A stretch of DNA of 51,715 nucleotides from Candidatus Omnitrophota bacterium (lineage in GTDB: Bacteria > Omnitrophota > Gorgyraeia > Gygaellales > Profunditerraquicolaceae), in NCBI GenBank assembly GCA_016867115.1, contig VGKG01000007.1, positions 1-51,715 of the forward strand, in the 5' to 3' direction. Position 1 is the stretch's first letter; every line of letters begins with the position of its first letter. Position numbers and translations under genes: made by a program. The notes beneath the pieces are model-generated. The model did not search any database and had not been told where the DNA came from. It saw only the letters and a program-made list of their open reading frames with translations. Of this stretch, positions 1 through 7,622 are shown in pieces.

Positions 1-177
1 ATAGGTGGGAGAGCCGATAAGGATCGCATCGTATTTTAACAGCTCATCCACGTCTACGCTGGCTGCGTCTTTTAAAGCCGCTTCTACATTCTCCTTCTGC
101 AGGCCCTCAAGGACTGACTCTGCCATCTTCTTGGTGTTGCCGGTGCGGGAATAATAGATCACTATTGCCTTAGCCAT
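1..177 (-). CDS. Flavodoxin-family protein, N-terminal part (cut by window edge)
   Basis: Fifty-nine codons run from an ATG at 177 to the window edge. The first beta strand is followed by YYSRTGNT (residues 8-15), the phosphate-binding loop of FMN flavodoxins. The visible end, ILIGSPTY, matches the second FMN-contacting region. The protein should be a cytoplasmic FMN electron carrier. A WrbA-type quinone reductase or a flavodoxin domain of a larger protein cannot be excluded because the C-terminus is missing. It is the last gene of a tightly packed group with the small gene at 193-432, pgeF, a YggU-type gene and a small membrane protein. Confidence 0.85.
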   Translation of the reverse strand, partial: MAKAIVIYYSRTGNTKKMAESVLEGLQKENVEAALKDAASVDVDELLKYDAILIGSPTY

Positions 178-192
178 ATGCGCCTCCCGGGA

Positions 193-432
193 TTATTTGA
201 TCTCATCGATCTTGACCGACCTGATCCTGCCGATCTGGCTACAGAGGTCAAAGACCATGGCCGGCTCTTCGGTATCCATATTCACCCTGAAATTATTCCC
301 TTCGCTTGCCGCGGGATCAAGGGGTGAGATTTCGCAATGCTCTCCGAACTCCGCAAGAGAGCTCCTGATAGACTGGACTGAAGCGTTGTGGCTGTGCAGA
401 ATAAACTCCAGGCGGTATTTCTGCATAAACAT
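193..432 (-). CDS. Small protein with probable ACT-like fold
   Basis: A 79-residue protein that I cannot assign to a named family. Its predicted strand and helix order is beta (YRLEFILHSH), alpha (about 17-30), beta, beta (NFRVNMDT), alpha (about 58-68), beta (IRSVKIDE). This beta-alpha-beta-beta-alpha-beta order is that of ACT/ferredoxin-like domains, which often bind small ligands. It has no signal peptide or membrane segment. It starts 10 bases after the pgeF stop and ends 15 bases before the flavodoxin start, so it is probably co-transcribed. An AGGGG sequence upstream favours the first ATG. The fold is inferred by eye only. Confidence 0.6.
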   Translation of the reverse strand: MFMQKYRLEFILHSHNASVQSIRSSLAEFGEHCEISPLDPAASEGNNFRVNMDTEEPAMVFDLCSQIGRIRSVKIDEIK

Positions 433-442
433 CGTCAGGCCC

Positions 443-1162
443 CTAGGTCAGCATCGCAACCGACATGATCCTGCCGCAGGAAGGCCCTTCCCGGCGGTAG
501 GAAAAAAAATCATCTCTGCGGCAGGAAGTGCAGATCCCGGGGTCAAAGATGTTTTCCTCTTTAAGCCCTGAATCCATGAGCGCTTCCTTGTTTATTTTTC
601 CCAGGTCCAGATACAAACTGCTATCCCTCTCTGCCAGGCCGCAGGCGAAATGACCCTTAAAATCATCACCCACTTCATAGCAGCAGCTTCTTATCGCCGG
701 GCCGAAAGCCGCGTGCAGACCCTGCGGTTCTGTGCCGAAACGCCCCTGCATGAATTTTACGGTCTTTGCCGCGATCCCTTCTCTGGTACTGCGCCATCCG
801 GCATGCACCAGGCCGACCGCCGCCTGCCCCGGGTCATAAAGGAATATACTCAGGCAATCGGCACTGAATATCGCAAGTGGCACGAATTTCTTGTCGGTTA
901 CCAGGCTATCGGTCCCCTCAATGGCGGTCCCGTAGGTAATGGCGCCGCTGCCTGAGTCTCTTTCGTCTACATACCTGATATTGCTGGCATGCACCTGCTT
1001 GGCAGCGACTAAAGAACGGTAATCGATATCGAGCCCGGATAAATAAGCTTTTCGGTTATCCAGGGAATCGCGGGTATCGCCGTAAATGAGCGACATGTTC
1101 CGGTCAGGGCGCCTGCTAAAGGCGCAGATAAGGTTCGGGAAGGTAAATTCCAGGTCAGGCAT
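443..1162 (-). CDS. pgeF: PgeF/YfiH-type multicopper polyphenol oxidase family protein
   Basis: The protein has the signature of the YfiH (laccase-domain) family: FSADCLSIFLYDP, then LVHAGWRSTREGI, and a C-terminal CTSCRRDDFFSYRREG. The His and Cys residues in these motifs form the metal/active site. Family members include PgeF, which removes L-Ser-containing peptidoglycan errors, and purine nucleoside phosphorylases, so the substrate here is uncertain. The open frame extends to a TTG at 1171, but the ATG at 1162 fits the family better and sits on the stop of the upstream YggU-type gene, suggesting translational coupling. Length is 239 residues, normal for the family. Confidence 0.88.
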   Translation of the reverse strand: MPDLEFTFPNLICAFSRRPDRNMSLIYGDTRDSLDNRKAYLSGLDIDYRSLVAAKQVHASNIRYVDERDSGSGAITYGTAIEGTDSLVTDKKFVPLAIFSADCLSIFLYDPGQAAVGLVHAGWRSTREGIAAKTVKFMQGRFGTEPQGLHAAFGPAIRSCCYEVGDDFKGHFACGLAERDSSLYLDLGKINKEALMDSGLKEENIFDPGICTSCRRDDFFSYRREGPSCGRIMSVAMLT

Positions 1163-1373
1163 CGATCTCAATCACTTTATCCCGGGACTTTTCGCCGCCG
1201 GCTATCCGGATCCGGTATTTTTTTACCTTAAAGTGTCCGGACAACAGCTCTATCAGCTCTTTATTCGCCCGGCCCTCTATTGCAGGTTTAGTCAGATAGG
1301 CTTTAAGAAGCCCCTGCTCCTCCTTGACCAGTTTTCTGCCTGAGCCGGGAATGACGCGCACCCTGATGATCAC
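1155..1373 (-). CDS. DUF167 (YggU-type) protein
   Basis: A 72-residue protein of the DUF167/YggU family. The typical features are RVRVIPGSG at the N-terminus, a central AYLTKPAIEGRANKELIELL and RIAGGEKSRDKVIEI near the C-terminus. It is a small cytoplasmic protein of unknown function, usually 70-100 residues. The start is GTG at 1373, which overlaps the TGA stop of the upstream membrane protein gene (GTGA). Its own stop overlaps the pgeF start. The overlaps indicate one operon with translational coupling. Confidence 0.85.
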   Translation of the reverse strand: MIIRVRVIPGSGRKLVKEEQGLLKAYLTKPAIEGRANKELIELLSGHFKVKKYRIRIAGGEKSRDKVIEIDA

Positions 1374-1669
1374 TGTTTTATGGCGTAATTGTAGGCGTCG
1401 TAAATACTAAAGGCGCCGATAAGGCAGATATCGACGAGCCCGGAAAGCAATAACAGGAACCCGGTAAGCGCCATTCCGGCGGATGATATCTTGCCCAAAA
1501 GCCACAAGCCTAGGATCAAAGCGCCCACAATAAAAATGAGTATCCCCAGGGAAGAGAAAAAGATGATCCAGAGCCCTTTTTTGATCTGGCCGTTGTAGAG
1601 CTGGCCCAGGCCGTTATAGACAAAGGAAAGGACTGCCGCGACCCCGGGATGAGGAGAGACTTTTGGCAT
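1370..1669 (-). CDS. Small membrane protein, TM2-like
   Basis: A 99-residue protein with about three hydrophobic stretches. The N-terminus (PGVAAVLSFVYNGLGQLYNG) contains the GLGQLYNGQIKKG motif of TM2-like small membrane proteins, followed by a hydrophobic hairpin and a final helix ending in a polar tail. It sits in the inner membrane; its role is unknown. The start is supported by AGGAGG six bases upstream of the ATG. It is the first gene of the operon and carries copy 1 of the repeated GATTACACAGATT leader element directly upstream of that Shine-Dalgarno sequence. Confidence 0.75.
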   Translation of the reverse strand: MPKVSPHPGVAAVLSFVYNGLGQLYNGQIKKGLWIIFFSSLGILIFIVGALILGLWLLGKISSAGMALTGFLLLLSGLVDICLIGAFSIYDAYNYAIKQ

Positions 1670-1681
1670 AAGCCGCCTCCT

Positions 1682-1813
1682 AGTATAATCCTCTAGTGAA
1701 ACTATTGATTATACTTGATTACACAGATTTTTAAAAATAGATTACGCAGATTAAAGCCTCAGCCGATTTTGTTTCTAATCTGTGTAATCTGAGCATTCTA
1801 ATCTGTGTAATCT
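1682..1813 (-). repeat. GATTACACAGATT leader element, copy 1
   Basis: On the plus strand the element reads AGTATAATC (1682-1690), loop, GATTATACT (1707-1715), two direct units GATTACACAGATT (1718) and GATTACGCAGATT (1740), then two inverted units AATCTGTGTAATC (1777 and 1800). The inverted units can pair with the direct ones in a nested hairpin. It lies between a good promoter (1822-1849) and the Shine-Dalgarno sequence of the membrane protein gene at 1669, so it would be transcribed as 5' untranslated RNA. The same layout recurs at 26846, 28919 and 36834. Confidence 0.85.
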
Positions 1814-1821
1814 TAATATTA

Positions 1822-1849
1822 ATTTTACGGGATATCTACTTTGTCTCAA
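1822..1849 (-). promoter_or_regulatory. Sigma70-type promoter upstream of the 1669 gene
   Basis: On the minus strand TTGAGA (1844-1849) is followed after 16 bases by TAAAAT (1822-1827). The -35 box is next to the rmuC stop codon region. Transcription would start near 1815, right at the edge of leader element copy 1. Predicted from sequence only. Confidence 0.55.
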
Positions 1850-2768
1850 CCTGTTTTACTTCCTGAATATTGTTCAGGCGGTCAGAGAAGCGGTCTAATT
1901 TTTTGGAACTATCGTCGTATTTGGCCTTGGCATTGGTGATGTGGCTGCCGAGGACATCAAAATCATCTTTGAACTTATTGATCTCAAGGGAGAGGCCGCT
2001 TAGGCTTTTAAGGATCACCTTGGCATTCTCCTCGATCTTCAGGCCCTTTAACCCGAGGCAGATCACCTGCAGGTAGGCGTAAAAGGTATTGGGCGAAACC
2101 GGGATCACCCGCTTAGACATGCCGTAGGAAAAGAGGTCCTCTTTGATGACCACTTCATAGTAGACATTCTCGGCCGGCACATACATCAGGGCAAAATCAT
2201 AGGTATTCTCCTGGGGCAGGATGTATTTTGCGCTGACTTCATCAATACGCTCCTTGACATCCTGGATGAATTTCCTGCGAAAGGTGCTCTTACTCGCCTC
2301 ATCCGGCGCATCCATCATTTTTTTGAAATTCTCAAGGCTGAACTTTGCATCCACCGGCACCAGGCGCTCTCCGAGTTTTACCGCCGCATCCACCGCCTCG
2401 CCGGAATTAAACCTGTGCTGGATAAAATAATGGCCCTTAGGAAGGATCTGGGAGAGCAGATTCTCAAGCAGAGTTTCTCCCATCGCTCCCCGGAACTTTG
2501 GCGCGCGCAGGAGCTCCTGGAGGCTTGAGATGTCCTTACTGATCTCGACGATGTGGCGGTTAGTCTCCTCAAGCCTGCCCAGCTGTTCTTTGACATTCCC
2601 GAAGACCTGGGTAGCGGAGCCGAGGTTTGCGCCGATGATCTTATTCGCCTCCTGAAGCGACTGGTTCATCTGGTTCAGGCGCTCGTTAACCTGAGAGGAG
2701 ATCTTAAGGACGATGGCGATAATGCCCGCCGACAAAACCAGGAATAATGCTGCTATAATCCAGATCAT
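1836..2768 (-). CDS. rmuC: DNA recombination protein RmuC
   Basis: A 310-residue RmuC-family protein. It begins with a membrane helix (about residues 2-20), followed by a heptad-rich coiled coil (about 25-85) and the RmuC nuclease-like domain, with GAMGETLLENLLSQILP and later VDAKFSLENFKKMM. Family members are linked to limiting rearrangements at inverted repeats, which is notable in a region full of quasi-palindromes. The family is often 400 or more residues, so this is a short form that keeps the conserved core. The start is preceded by CAGGGAGAACTT. A 7-bp-period array lies just upstream in its leader. Confidence 0.9.
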   Translation of the reverse strand: MIWIIAALFLVLSAGIIAIVLKISSQVNERLNQMNQSLQEANKIIGANLGSATQVFGNVKEQLGRLEETNRHIVEISKDISSLQELLRAPKFRGAMGETLLENLLSQILPKGHYFIQHRFNSGEAVDAAVKLGERLVPVDAKFSLENFKKMMDAPDEASKSTFRRKFIQDVKERIDEVSAKYILPQENTYDFALMYVPAENVYYEVVIKEDLFSYGMSKRVIPVSPNTFYAYLQVICLGLKGLKIEENAKVILKSLSGLSLEINKFKDDFDVLGSHITNAKAKYDDSSKKLDRFSDRLNNIQEVKQVETK

Positions 2769-2781
2769 AAGTTCTCCCTGT

Positions 2782-2816
2782 GTACTGCATACAGCCTACA
2801 GTCTACAATCTATTAC
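2782..2816 (-). repeat. 7-bp-period array in the rmuC leader
   Basis: Five consecutive heptamers on the plus strand: GTACTGC, ATACAGC, CTACAGT, CTACAAT, CTATTAC. They lie between the predicted -10 box (2821-2826) and the rmuC Shine-Dalgarno sequence, so they make up nearly all of the 5' untranslated region. Related arrays occur at 9131, 16553, 46931 and 50349. Confidence 0.7.
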
Positions 2817-2820
2817 TTCC

Positions 2821-2848
2821 AGTATACCACTGACGCTGCCCATCTCAA
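2821..2848 (-). promoter_or_regulatory. Promoter for rmuC
   Basis: On the minus strand TTGAGA (2843-2848), a 16-base spacer, then TATACT (2821-2826) preceded by TGG, an extended -10. The -35 box straddles the stop codon of the upstream thiolase gene. The predicted start of transcription is at the edge of the heptamer array. Confidence 0.55.
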
Positions 2849-3564
2849 AGCAGATAATCCTGCTTGATGCGCTTTACGCTTTTGAAGACGTTAGTCTTGA
2901 CCTCGGGGCAGACCTTTTCCAGCCCTGAAAGGATCTCGGTGATTTTAGTGCGTTGAGACGTAGAAGCATTGGGGCAGGCGCACTTGTGGTGCGGGAAGCC
3001 TGCGGATTTGGCAAACCTGACGATCAGTTTCTCTTCGCAATAACACAAGGGCCTGATGATCACGATCTTGCCGTCAAAAAGCTCCTGCCTCGGATTCATG
3101 GCGGAGATCTCCCCGTGAAAGAACAGATTCAAAAGCATGGTCTCCACGATATCGTCGTGATGATGGCCAAGGGCCACCTTGGTGCAGCCAAAGCGGTCTG
3201 CGGCCTGAAAGAGCGCCTTCCTGCGGTTCCAGGAGCACCAGAAACAGGAGATGTCTTTGCGGGTCTTGCCTTTTAAGATATCGATCTTTTCGATATGGTA
3301 ATCTACGCCTAAACTTTTAAAATATTCCGCAAGGATCCTGGGATGCTGGCAGGGATAACCCATATCAATATGCACGGCGAGGATATCGTATTTGATGGGC
3401 ACGAACTTCCTGCGCTCATGGAGGATCTTAAGCATGGTCAGGCTGTCCTTGCCTCCTGAGACGGCAACGCAGATCTTATCGCCGTCCTTAAGCATCCGGT
3501 AATCCATGATCGCGCGGCCTATGCGCTTTGAGATGTAGAATGCCTGGCCTTCGAGGACTGACAT
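2845..3564 (-). CDS. ttcA: TtcA-type tRNA 2-thiocytidine synthetase
   Basis: A 239-residue PP-loop ATPase of the TtcA/TilS group. SGGKDS (36-41) binds ATP, C107 and C110 form the CxxC of CFWCSW, and a further Cys pair (195, 197) lies in KCACPNAS. GHHHDDIVET (133-142) is the conserved metal/ATP segment. TtcA proteins adenylate and thiolate cytidine 32 of some tRNAs using an Fe-S cluster bound by these cysteines. A broader group of TtcA-like enzymes shares this architecture, so the exact tRNA target is inferred. It starts 5 bases after the malQ stop, giving a malQ-ttcA unit. Confidence 0.8.
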   Translation of the reverse strand: MSVLEGQAFYISKRIGRAIMDYRMLKDGDKICVAVSGGKDSLTMLKILHERRKFVPIKYDILAVHIDMGYPCQHPRILAEYFKSLGVDYHIEKIDILKGKTRKDISCFWCSWNRRKALFQAADRFGCTKVALGHHHDDIVETMLLNLFFHGEISAMNPRQELFDGKIVIIRPLCYCEEKLIVRFAKSAGFPHHKCACPNASTSQRTKITEILSGLEKVCPEVKTNVFKSVKRIKQDYLL

Positions 3565-3569
3565 GGGTT

Positions 3570-5381
3570 CTATATCCTGCCTGATGCGGAGTTTAAACTG
3601 CGGATTTCTTTATTCAGCTTATGTTTCAAGAGCTCCTCAAGCGGAAGAGGCAGCGTCAGGGACCAGTTTTGCGGGCTGATCGTCCCGGGAGTATTGATCC
3701 GGTACTGATAAGGGTCATTTTTAAGGATATCCGACAGATATAGGAGGTCAAAAACCGAATTAACAGAGAAGGCGGCCTTTGAGCCCAGGACGGATCTAAG
3801 CACTGCCTGCACCAGTTCTTTATCGGACTTCTCCCGCATCGGGCCCTTAAGGCCGAGGAGCCGCCACAGTTTTTCTTTTTCGCAATAGGTGTTCAGGTAC
3901 ATCTCGATAAAATCCGCGACTTCTTCTCTCCTCTTGCCAAGGACCCAGCAGAGCTTATCCGGCGAGTCTATATCCGGCTTCCAGCGCAGCCTCCCGTGAC
4001 GGCTAAGCGATAGATCAAAAAGTTCGGGTTTTACCCGGATAAAATCAATGCCGCGCTCGCCACAGCGGCGCTCAAAGAGCGCTTCATCCACCGTGCCTGC
4101 CTCATTCTCCCACCAGGCCGGCCAGTTAGTGGTGTCATGCGTGGAAAGCATGGCCACGGAAAGCTGGCGGTATTCCTGCGGCGCCAAAAAGTCATGGCGC
4201 ACATTCCAGTCTTTTACCCAGCGCTGTACGTCGTTTCCCGGGATGCCCAGCTCTTTCAGGGTATCGAAACAGACCCTGGGGATCACGCCCAGGTCTTCGG
4301 CGCATAGAAGCATGTGCGTGCCTTCAAGGTGCACCGATAATAACTTGCGGCCGTGCTCTCCCCACTTGCTTTCATCTTGCGGGTCAAAAAATCCGCGCAG
4401 CCCCTGGTTCTCCGGGGCGTCTGAATAAGGTATGCTCCAGATGCGAAAGAGCCCCACCACATGGTCGATACGCAGGATGTCGTAAAAGTTCTGGGCGTAT
4501 TTAAGTTTTTCTTTGAGGTAGATATAGTCGCCGGATGAGATCTTCTCCCAGTTATAGGTAGGCATGCCCCAGCGCTGTCCCTTGGCGCAGTACATATCCG
4601 CAGGGGCCCCGGCGGCAAATTCCAGCTTGAAATAATCGGGCCTGGCCCAGACATCGGCGCTGTCTCGCGAGACCAGGATCGGCAGGTCCCCTTTAAGCAG
4701 CACGCCTTTTGAGCGGGCATACTCTCCGGCTGCCCTGAACTGGCGGAAGAGCTGCCACTGCACCCACATATGGTAATCTATTTCCTTTTCCTGCTCGAAG
4801 CTGAACTTTTCCAGCGTGCCCACGTCGCGGTTACGGAACTTATATTCCCAGTCCCACCAGGCAAGGCCGTTAAAATGGCGCTTAAGGGATTTATAAAGCG
4901 CAAAATCAATGAGCCAGTAGGAGTTCTCCTCCTTGAAACGCTTGAACTCACCTGAATCCCGGTGGTCCCAGGCAAGGTACATCGCCCAGAGGAGCCTCTG
5001 TTTCTCGGATTTTATCCCGTAATCCACATAAGGTTTTCCCGTCGGGAAATTACGCGCGAGGTTCTCTATTTCTATCCTGATACCGCGGCTTGAAGCAGCG
5101 GGTACGCTTTTTAGGCTGATGAAAGCAGGTTCCAGGGCAAACGAGCTGACGGCGTCATAGGGACAGAAGACTGACCCCATCTCGTTCATGGGCAAAAGCT
5201 GCAGGATGGAATTGCCGGTTGAATGCAGCCAGTCCGCGAGGATTTTCAAGTCGGAAAAATCTCCGACGCCTATGCTATTGCGGGAATAGACGGAAAATAA
5301 GGGAATAAGGACGCCGGCCCTCTTCTTAAGGCCGGCCCTTTTCCATTTATCGCCGGAAGGGGTATTCAGCAGGTATTCCAT
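3570..5381 (-). CDS. malQ: 4-alpha-glucanotransferase (amylomaltase)
   Basis: A 603-residue GH77 enzyme that transfers maltosyl units between alpha-1,4-glucans. The N-terminal GVLIPLFSVYSRNSIGVGDF is typical of the family. The catalytic set is visible: nucleophile D306 in LRIDHVVG, acid/base E362 in CAEDLGVIP, and H415-D416 in STHDTTNW. The C-terminal tail (about 510-603) is longer than in minimal amylomaltases and includes a segment similar to those in other long MalQ proteins. It has no signal peptide, so it acts in the cytoplasm on glycogen or maltodextrin. It is the first gene of malQ-ttcA; the upstream spacer carries a candidate small RNA in the opposite direction. Confidence 0.93.
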   Translation of the reverse strand: MEYLLNTPSGDKWKRAGLKKRAGVLIPLFSVYSRNSIGVGDFSDLKILADWLHSTGNSILQLLPMNEMGSVFCPYDAVSSFALEPAFISLKSVPAASSRGIRIEIENLARNFPTGKPYVDYGIKSEKQRLLWAMYLAWDHRDSGEFKRFKEENSYWLIDFALYKSLKRHFNGLAWWDWEYKFRNRDVGTLEKFSFEQEKEIDYHMWVQWQLFRQFRAAGEYARSKGVLLKGDLPILVSRDSADVWARPDYFKLEFAAGAPADMYCAKGQRWGMPTYNWEKISSGDYIYLKEKLKYAQNFYDILRIDHVVGLFRIWSIPYSDAPENQGLRGFFDPQDESKWGEHGRKLLSVHLEGTHMLLCAEDLGVIPRVCFDTLKELGIPGNDVQRWVKDWNVRHDFLAPQEYRQLSVAMLSTHDTTNWPAWWENEAGTVDEALFERRCGERGIDFIRVKPELFDLSLSRHGRLRWKPDIDSPDKLCWVLGKRREEVADFIEMYLNTYCEKEKLWRLLGLKGPMREKSDKELVQAVLRSVLGSKAAFSVNSVFDLLYLSDILKNDPYQYRINTPGTISPQNWSLTLPLPLEELLKHKLNKEIRSLNSASGRI

Positions 5382-5394
5382 TTAAAAAAAACTC

Positions 5395-5423
5395 TTGATT
5401 TTTCGGGCGTTTTGTAGTATATA
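5395..5423 (+). promoter_or_regulatory. Plus-strand promoter for candidate small RNA
   Basis: TTGATT (5395-5400), 17-base spacer, TATATA (5418-5423). No plus-strand protein gene follows; instead a short structured stretch ends in a terminator-like hairpin at 5488-5512. Confidence 0.5.
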
Positions 5424-5429
5424 TTAATT

Positions 5430-5512
5430 AGATCTAAGAGATCTGGCAGAGGTGGGGGATGCAACTACAAAAACCCCCAACCGGATAAGGCCGCTAAATG
5501 CGGCCTTTTAAT
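5430..5512 (+). ncRNA. Candidate small RNA between malQ and the prepilin peptidase gene
   Basis: About 80 bases downstream of a plus-strand promoter. Three hairpins are visible: AGATCT-AAG-AGATCT (5430-5444), GGTGGGGG (5451-5458) with CCCCCAACC (5474-5482), and AAGGCCGC-TAAAT-GCGGCCTT (5488-5508). The last is followed by a T-rich tract, TTAATTT, as in an intrinsic terminator. Both neighbours are on the minus strand. Read the other way, the terminator stem is not followed by a T-run, which favours the plus orientation. I do not recognise it as a known RNA family. Confidence 0.5.
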
Positions 5513-6325
5513 TTAATGCACTAGCACCAGGCTCATTATTTTTTCGAACCAGAACAGGGAAAGCAGGCACGCAAGCGCCAGATACGGGCCATAAGGTAAA
5601 GTATGGTCCTTTTTTGCGACTAGATTCGCTACCCCGGGAAGCACCCCTAAAAAAGGCGCAAGGAAAAAAGTCATTACCGCCCTCTCCCAGCCCAGGAATG
5701 CCCCGATCATTGCCAGTAATTTCACGTCCCCTCCGCCCATAGATTCGGTCTCGCCCTGAATAGCCGGCCTCTTCAGCAGCCGGAAATACACCAGGTCAAA
5801 AAGAAGCCCGGTCAGGTAAATGGTCGCGCCGCCGGCGATCAGGCCGAGGAAAGAATCCAGCAGGGGTTTGAAGCTGAAACCGAACGGCCCGATCCGGAAC
5901 CCGGAAATACTCACCAGGATAAATCCTACGATCATGCCGCCGACAGAGACCTCATCGGGAATGATGCGATGGTCTATGTCGATGAAGGTCGCGATGATCA
6001 AAAGGCTGGCAAGGACTGCGTAAATAAAAAAACTGTAGCTTGGGCCGTTAAAGCGGATGAATAACGCCACCAGTAACGCTGCGGTCAGGAGCTCTACCAG
6101 CGGGTAACGCAGGGAGATGCCGCCTTTGCAAAAACGGCACCTGCCCTTAAGCAGGATGTAGCTGATAAAAGGGATATTGTCGTATCCGGGGATCTTCTTT
6201 TTGCAGTGCGGGCAGTGCGATCCCGGCCAGACCACGGACTCGCCCTTAGGCATGCGGTGGATGCAGACATTCAGGAAACTGCCGATGACGGCGCCGAAGA
6301 TAAAGACGACTACTTTTGAGAGCAT
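5513..6325 (-). CDS. Prepilin peptidase (type IV pilin/type II secretion)
   Basis: A 270-residue A24-family aspartic peptidase, integral to the inner membrane. The N-terminal FGAVIGSFLNVCIHRMP is followed by a zinc ribbon (C38, C41, C63, C66). The catalytic aspartates are D116/D118 in FIDIDHR and D200 in GGGDVK. About seven hydrophobic segments follow. It cleaves the leader of type IV pilins or pseudopilins and usually methylates the new N-terminus. No pilin or secretion gene is in the window, so its substrates lie elsewhere. It overlaps the aroE stop by 16 bases. Confidence 0.93.
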   Translation of the reverse strand: MLSKVVVFIFGAVIGSFLNVCIHRMPKGESVVWPGSHCPHCKKKIPGYDNIPFISYILLKGRCRFCKGGISLRYPLVELLTAALLVALFIRFNGPSYSFFIYAVLASLLIIATFIDIDHRIIPDEVSVGGMIVGFILVSISGFRIGPFGFSFKPLLDSFLGLIAGGATIYLTGLLFDLVYFRLLKRPAIQGETESMGGGDVKLLAMIGAFLGWERAVMTFFLAPFLGVLPGVANLVAKKDHTLPYGPYLALACLLSLFWFEKIMSLVLVH

Positions 6326-7176
6326 ATTTTTTTTACTCCTTCCTCTAAAGCTTCCTTCATGATGGCGATGGGTGCGGCTTTATCTGTCCAGTGTTCAAAC
6401 GAGAGCGCACCCTGGTACAAAAGCATCCCTAATCCGTTTGCCGTCCTTGCCCCGGCCTCTTTTGCCAGAGCCAGCAATTTTGTCTCGGCGGGATTATAGA
6501 TAAGGTCATAGACCAGCAGGCCGCTGTGCAGCATTCCTTTTTCAATAAGGCAGGGGTCGGCCTCTTTCATGCCTATGGGCGTTGCGTTTATCAGCAGGTC
6601 CTGCCCTTTCAGGCCAAGGCCGTTAATAGAACCGGCGGCATGAGCCTTGCATTCAGGGAACTCGCGGTTAAGTTTATCTGTCAATTTAGAGCTTCTTTCC
6701 TTATCTGCGTCGTAAAGGGTAATGCTTTTTGCCTTGCGCCTGGCTAATTGATCCGCTACCGCCTTTGCCGCGCCTCCGGCGCCTAATATAGCTGCTCTTT
6801 TACCCGCCGGATCATACCTTAAATCATCTGTCAGATGCCTGTGAAAGCCTATTCCGTCGGTATTCCAGCCTTCCAGATGGTCTTTATCTTTGACTACGAT
6901 AGTATTGACCGCGCCGATGGACTCTGCCTCGGGCGCAAGCCACTGAAGATGCCCCAACACCGCTTCTTTGTACGGGACAGTGACATTCAGCCCGAAAATC
7001 CGATTCTGTGAAAGGGAGCTTAAAAAATCCTCCAGCTCTTCGGGCCTTAGCTCGAACAATCTGTATTCTGCGTCGATCTTCAGGTGAGCGAATGCGGCGT
7101 TATGCATGGCCGGGGAAAGGCTGTGTCTTACGGGGAGGCCGATCAGTCCGTAGATCTTCTTTTCTTGCGGGGTCAT
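6310..7176 (-). CDS. aroE: Shikimate dehydrogenase
   Basis: A 288-residue enzyme that reduces 3-dehydroshikimate with NADPH in the chorismate pathway. Visible are HSLSPAMHN (18-26, substrate binding), catalytic K70 in NVTVPYKEAV, D107 in WNTDGIG, and the dinucleotide loop GAGGAAKA (132-139). Length is typical. The ATG overlaps the stop of the upstream 149-residue gene (ATGA), and the 3' end overlaps the prepilin peptidase start, so the four genes from leuA to the peptidase are probably co-transcribed. Confidence 0.95.
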   Translation of the reverse strand: MTPQEKKIYGLIGLPVRHSLSPAMHNAAFAHLKIDAEYRLFELRPEELEDFLSSLSQNRIFGLNVTVPYKEAVLGHLQWLAPEAESIGAVNTIVVKDKDHLEGWNTDGIGFHRHLTDDLRYDPAGKRAAILGAGGAAKAVADQLARRKAKSITLYDADKERSSKLTDKLNREFPECKAHAAGSINGLGLKGQDLLINATPIGMKEADPCLIEKGMLHSGLLVYDLIYNPAETKLLALAKEAGARTANGLGMLLYQGALSFEHWTDKAAPIAIMKEALEEGVKKICSQK

Positions 7177-7622
7177 CTTTTCTTCAGGATGATGCCGAAG
7201 AACACCTGCCAGTGCTCGTCTTTAAAATAATTGAACGGATTGGGATAAGTCTCTTTTAATTTTTGCGCGATCTCAGCCGGGGTGAGCTGGCGCATCCTCC
7301 TGGGCAGCCCCGGTTTTTCCGGCTCTTCCACCGGGAATGCGCCGTAGATGATGTTCCAGAAGTCATTCCAGGAGTTCTCGTTAAATCTGACAAAGGGGTT
7401 CGGGAAGCCGGCCTTTAGTTCCGTTTCCTTCTGCAACAGAGAGACGGGCCGGTGGCGTTTTGCCTCAGGGCCTGCCTGATAAAAAAGGTTCTCGCGGTGG
7501 ATGCGCAATTTCTCCATGTTGAAATCCCAGACCTCTTTTATCTTATCCTGGTATTGTATGACGAGCACGAGGGCAAGAAAGCCCAGCAGCAGGAAAATCT
7601 TAGGCAGGATTTTAAGCCGCAT
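7173..7622 (-). CDS. Membrane-anchored protein with duplicated PNPF motif
   Basis: A 149-residue protein of unknown function. Residues 6-22 form one membrane helix, so most of the protein probably faces the periplasm. It contains two copies of a motif of about 28 residues. Copy one is LKAGFPNPFVRFNENSWNDF followed by WNIIYG; copy two is LKETYPNPFNYFKDEHWQVF followed by FGIIL. The shared pattern is LK-x3/4-PNPF-xx-F-x4-W-xx-F-xx-II. A proline- and arginine-rich linker separates the copies. It overlaps leuA by 11 bases and aroE by 4, so it is translated from the leuA-aroE message. Confidence 0.75.
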   Translation of the reverse strand: MRLKILPKIFLLLGFLALVLVIQYQDKIKEVWDFNMEKLRIHRENLFYQAGPEAKRHRPVSLLQKETELKAGFPNPFVRFNENSWNDFWNIIYGAFPVEEPEKPGLPRRMRQLTPAEIAQKLKETYPNPFNYFKDEHWQVFFGIILKKR

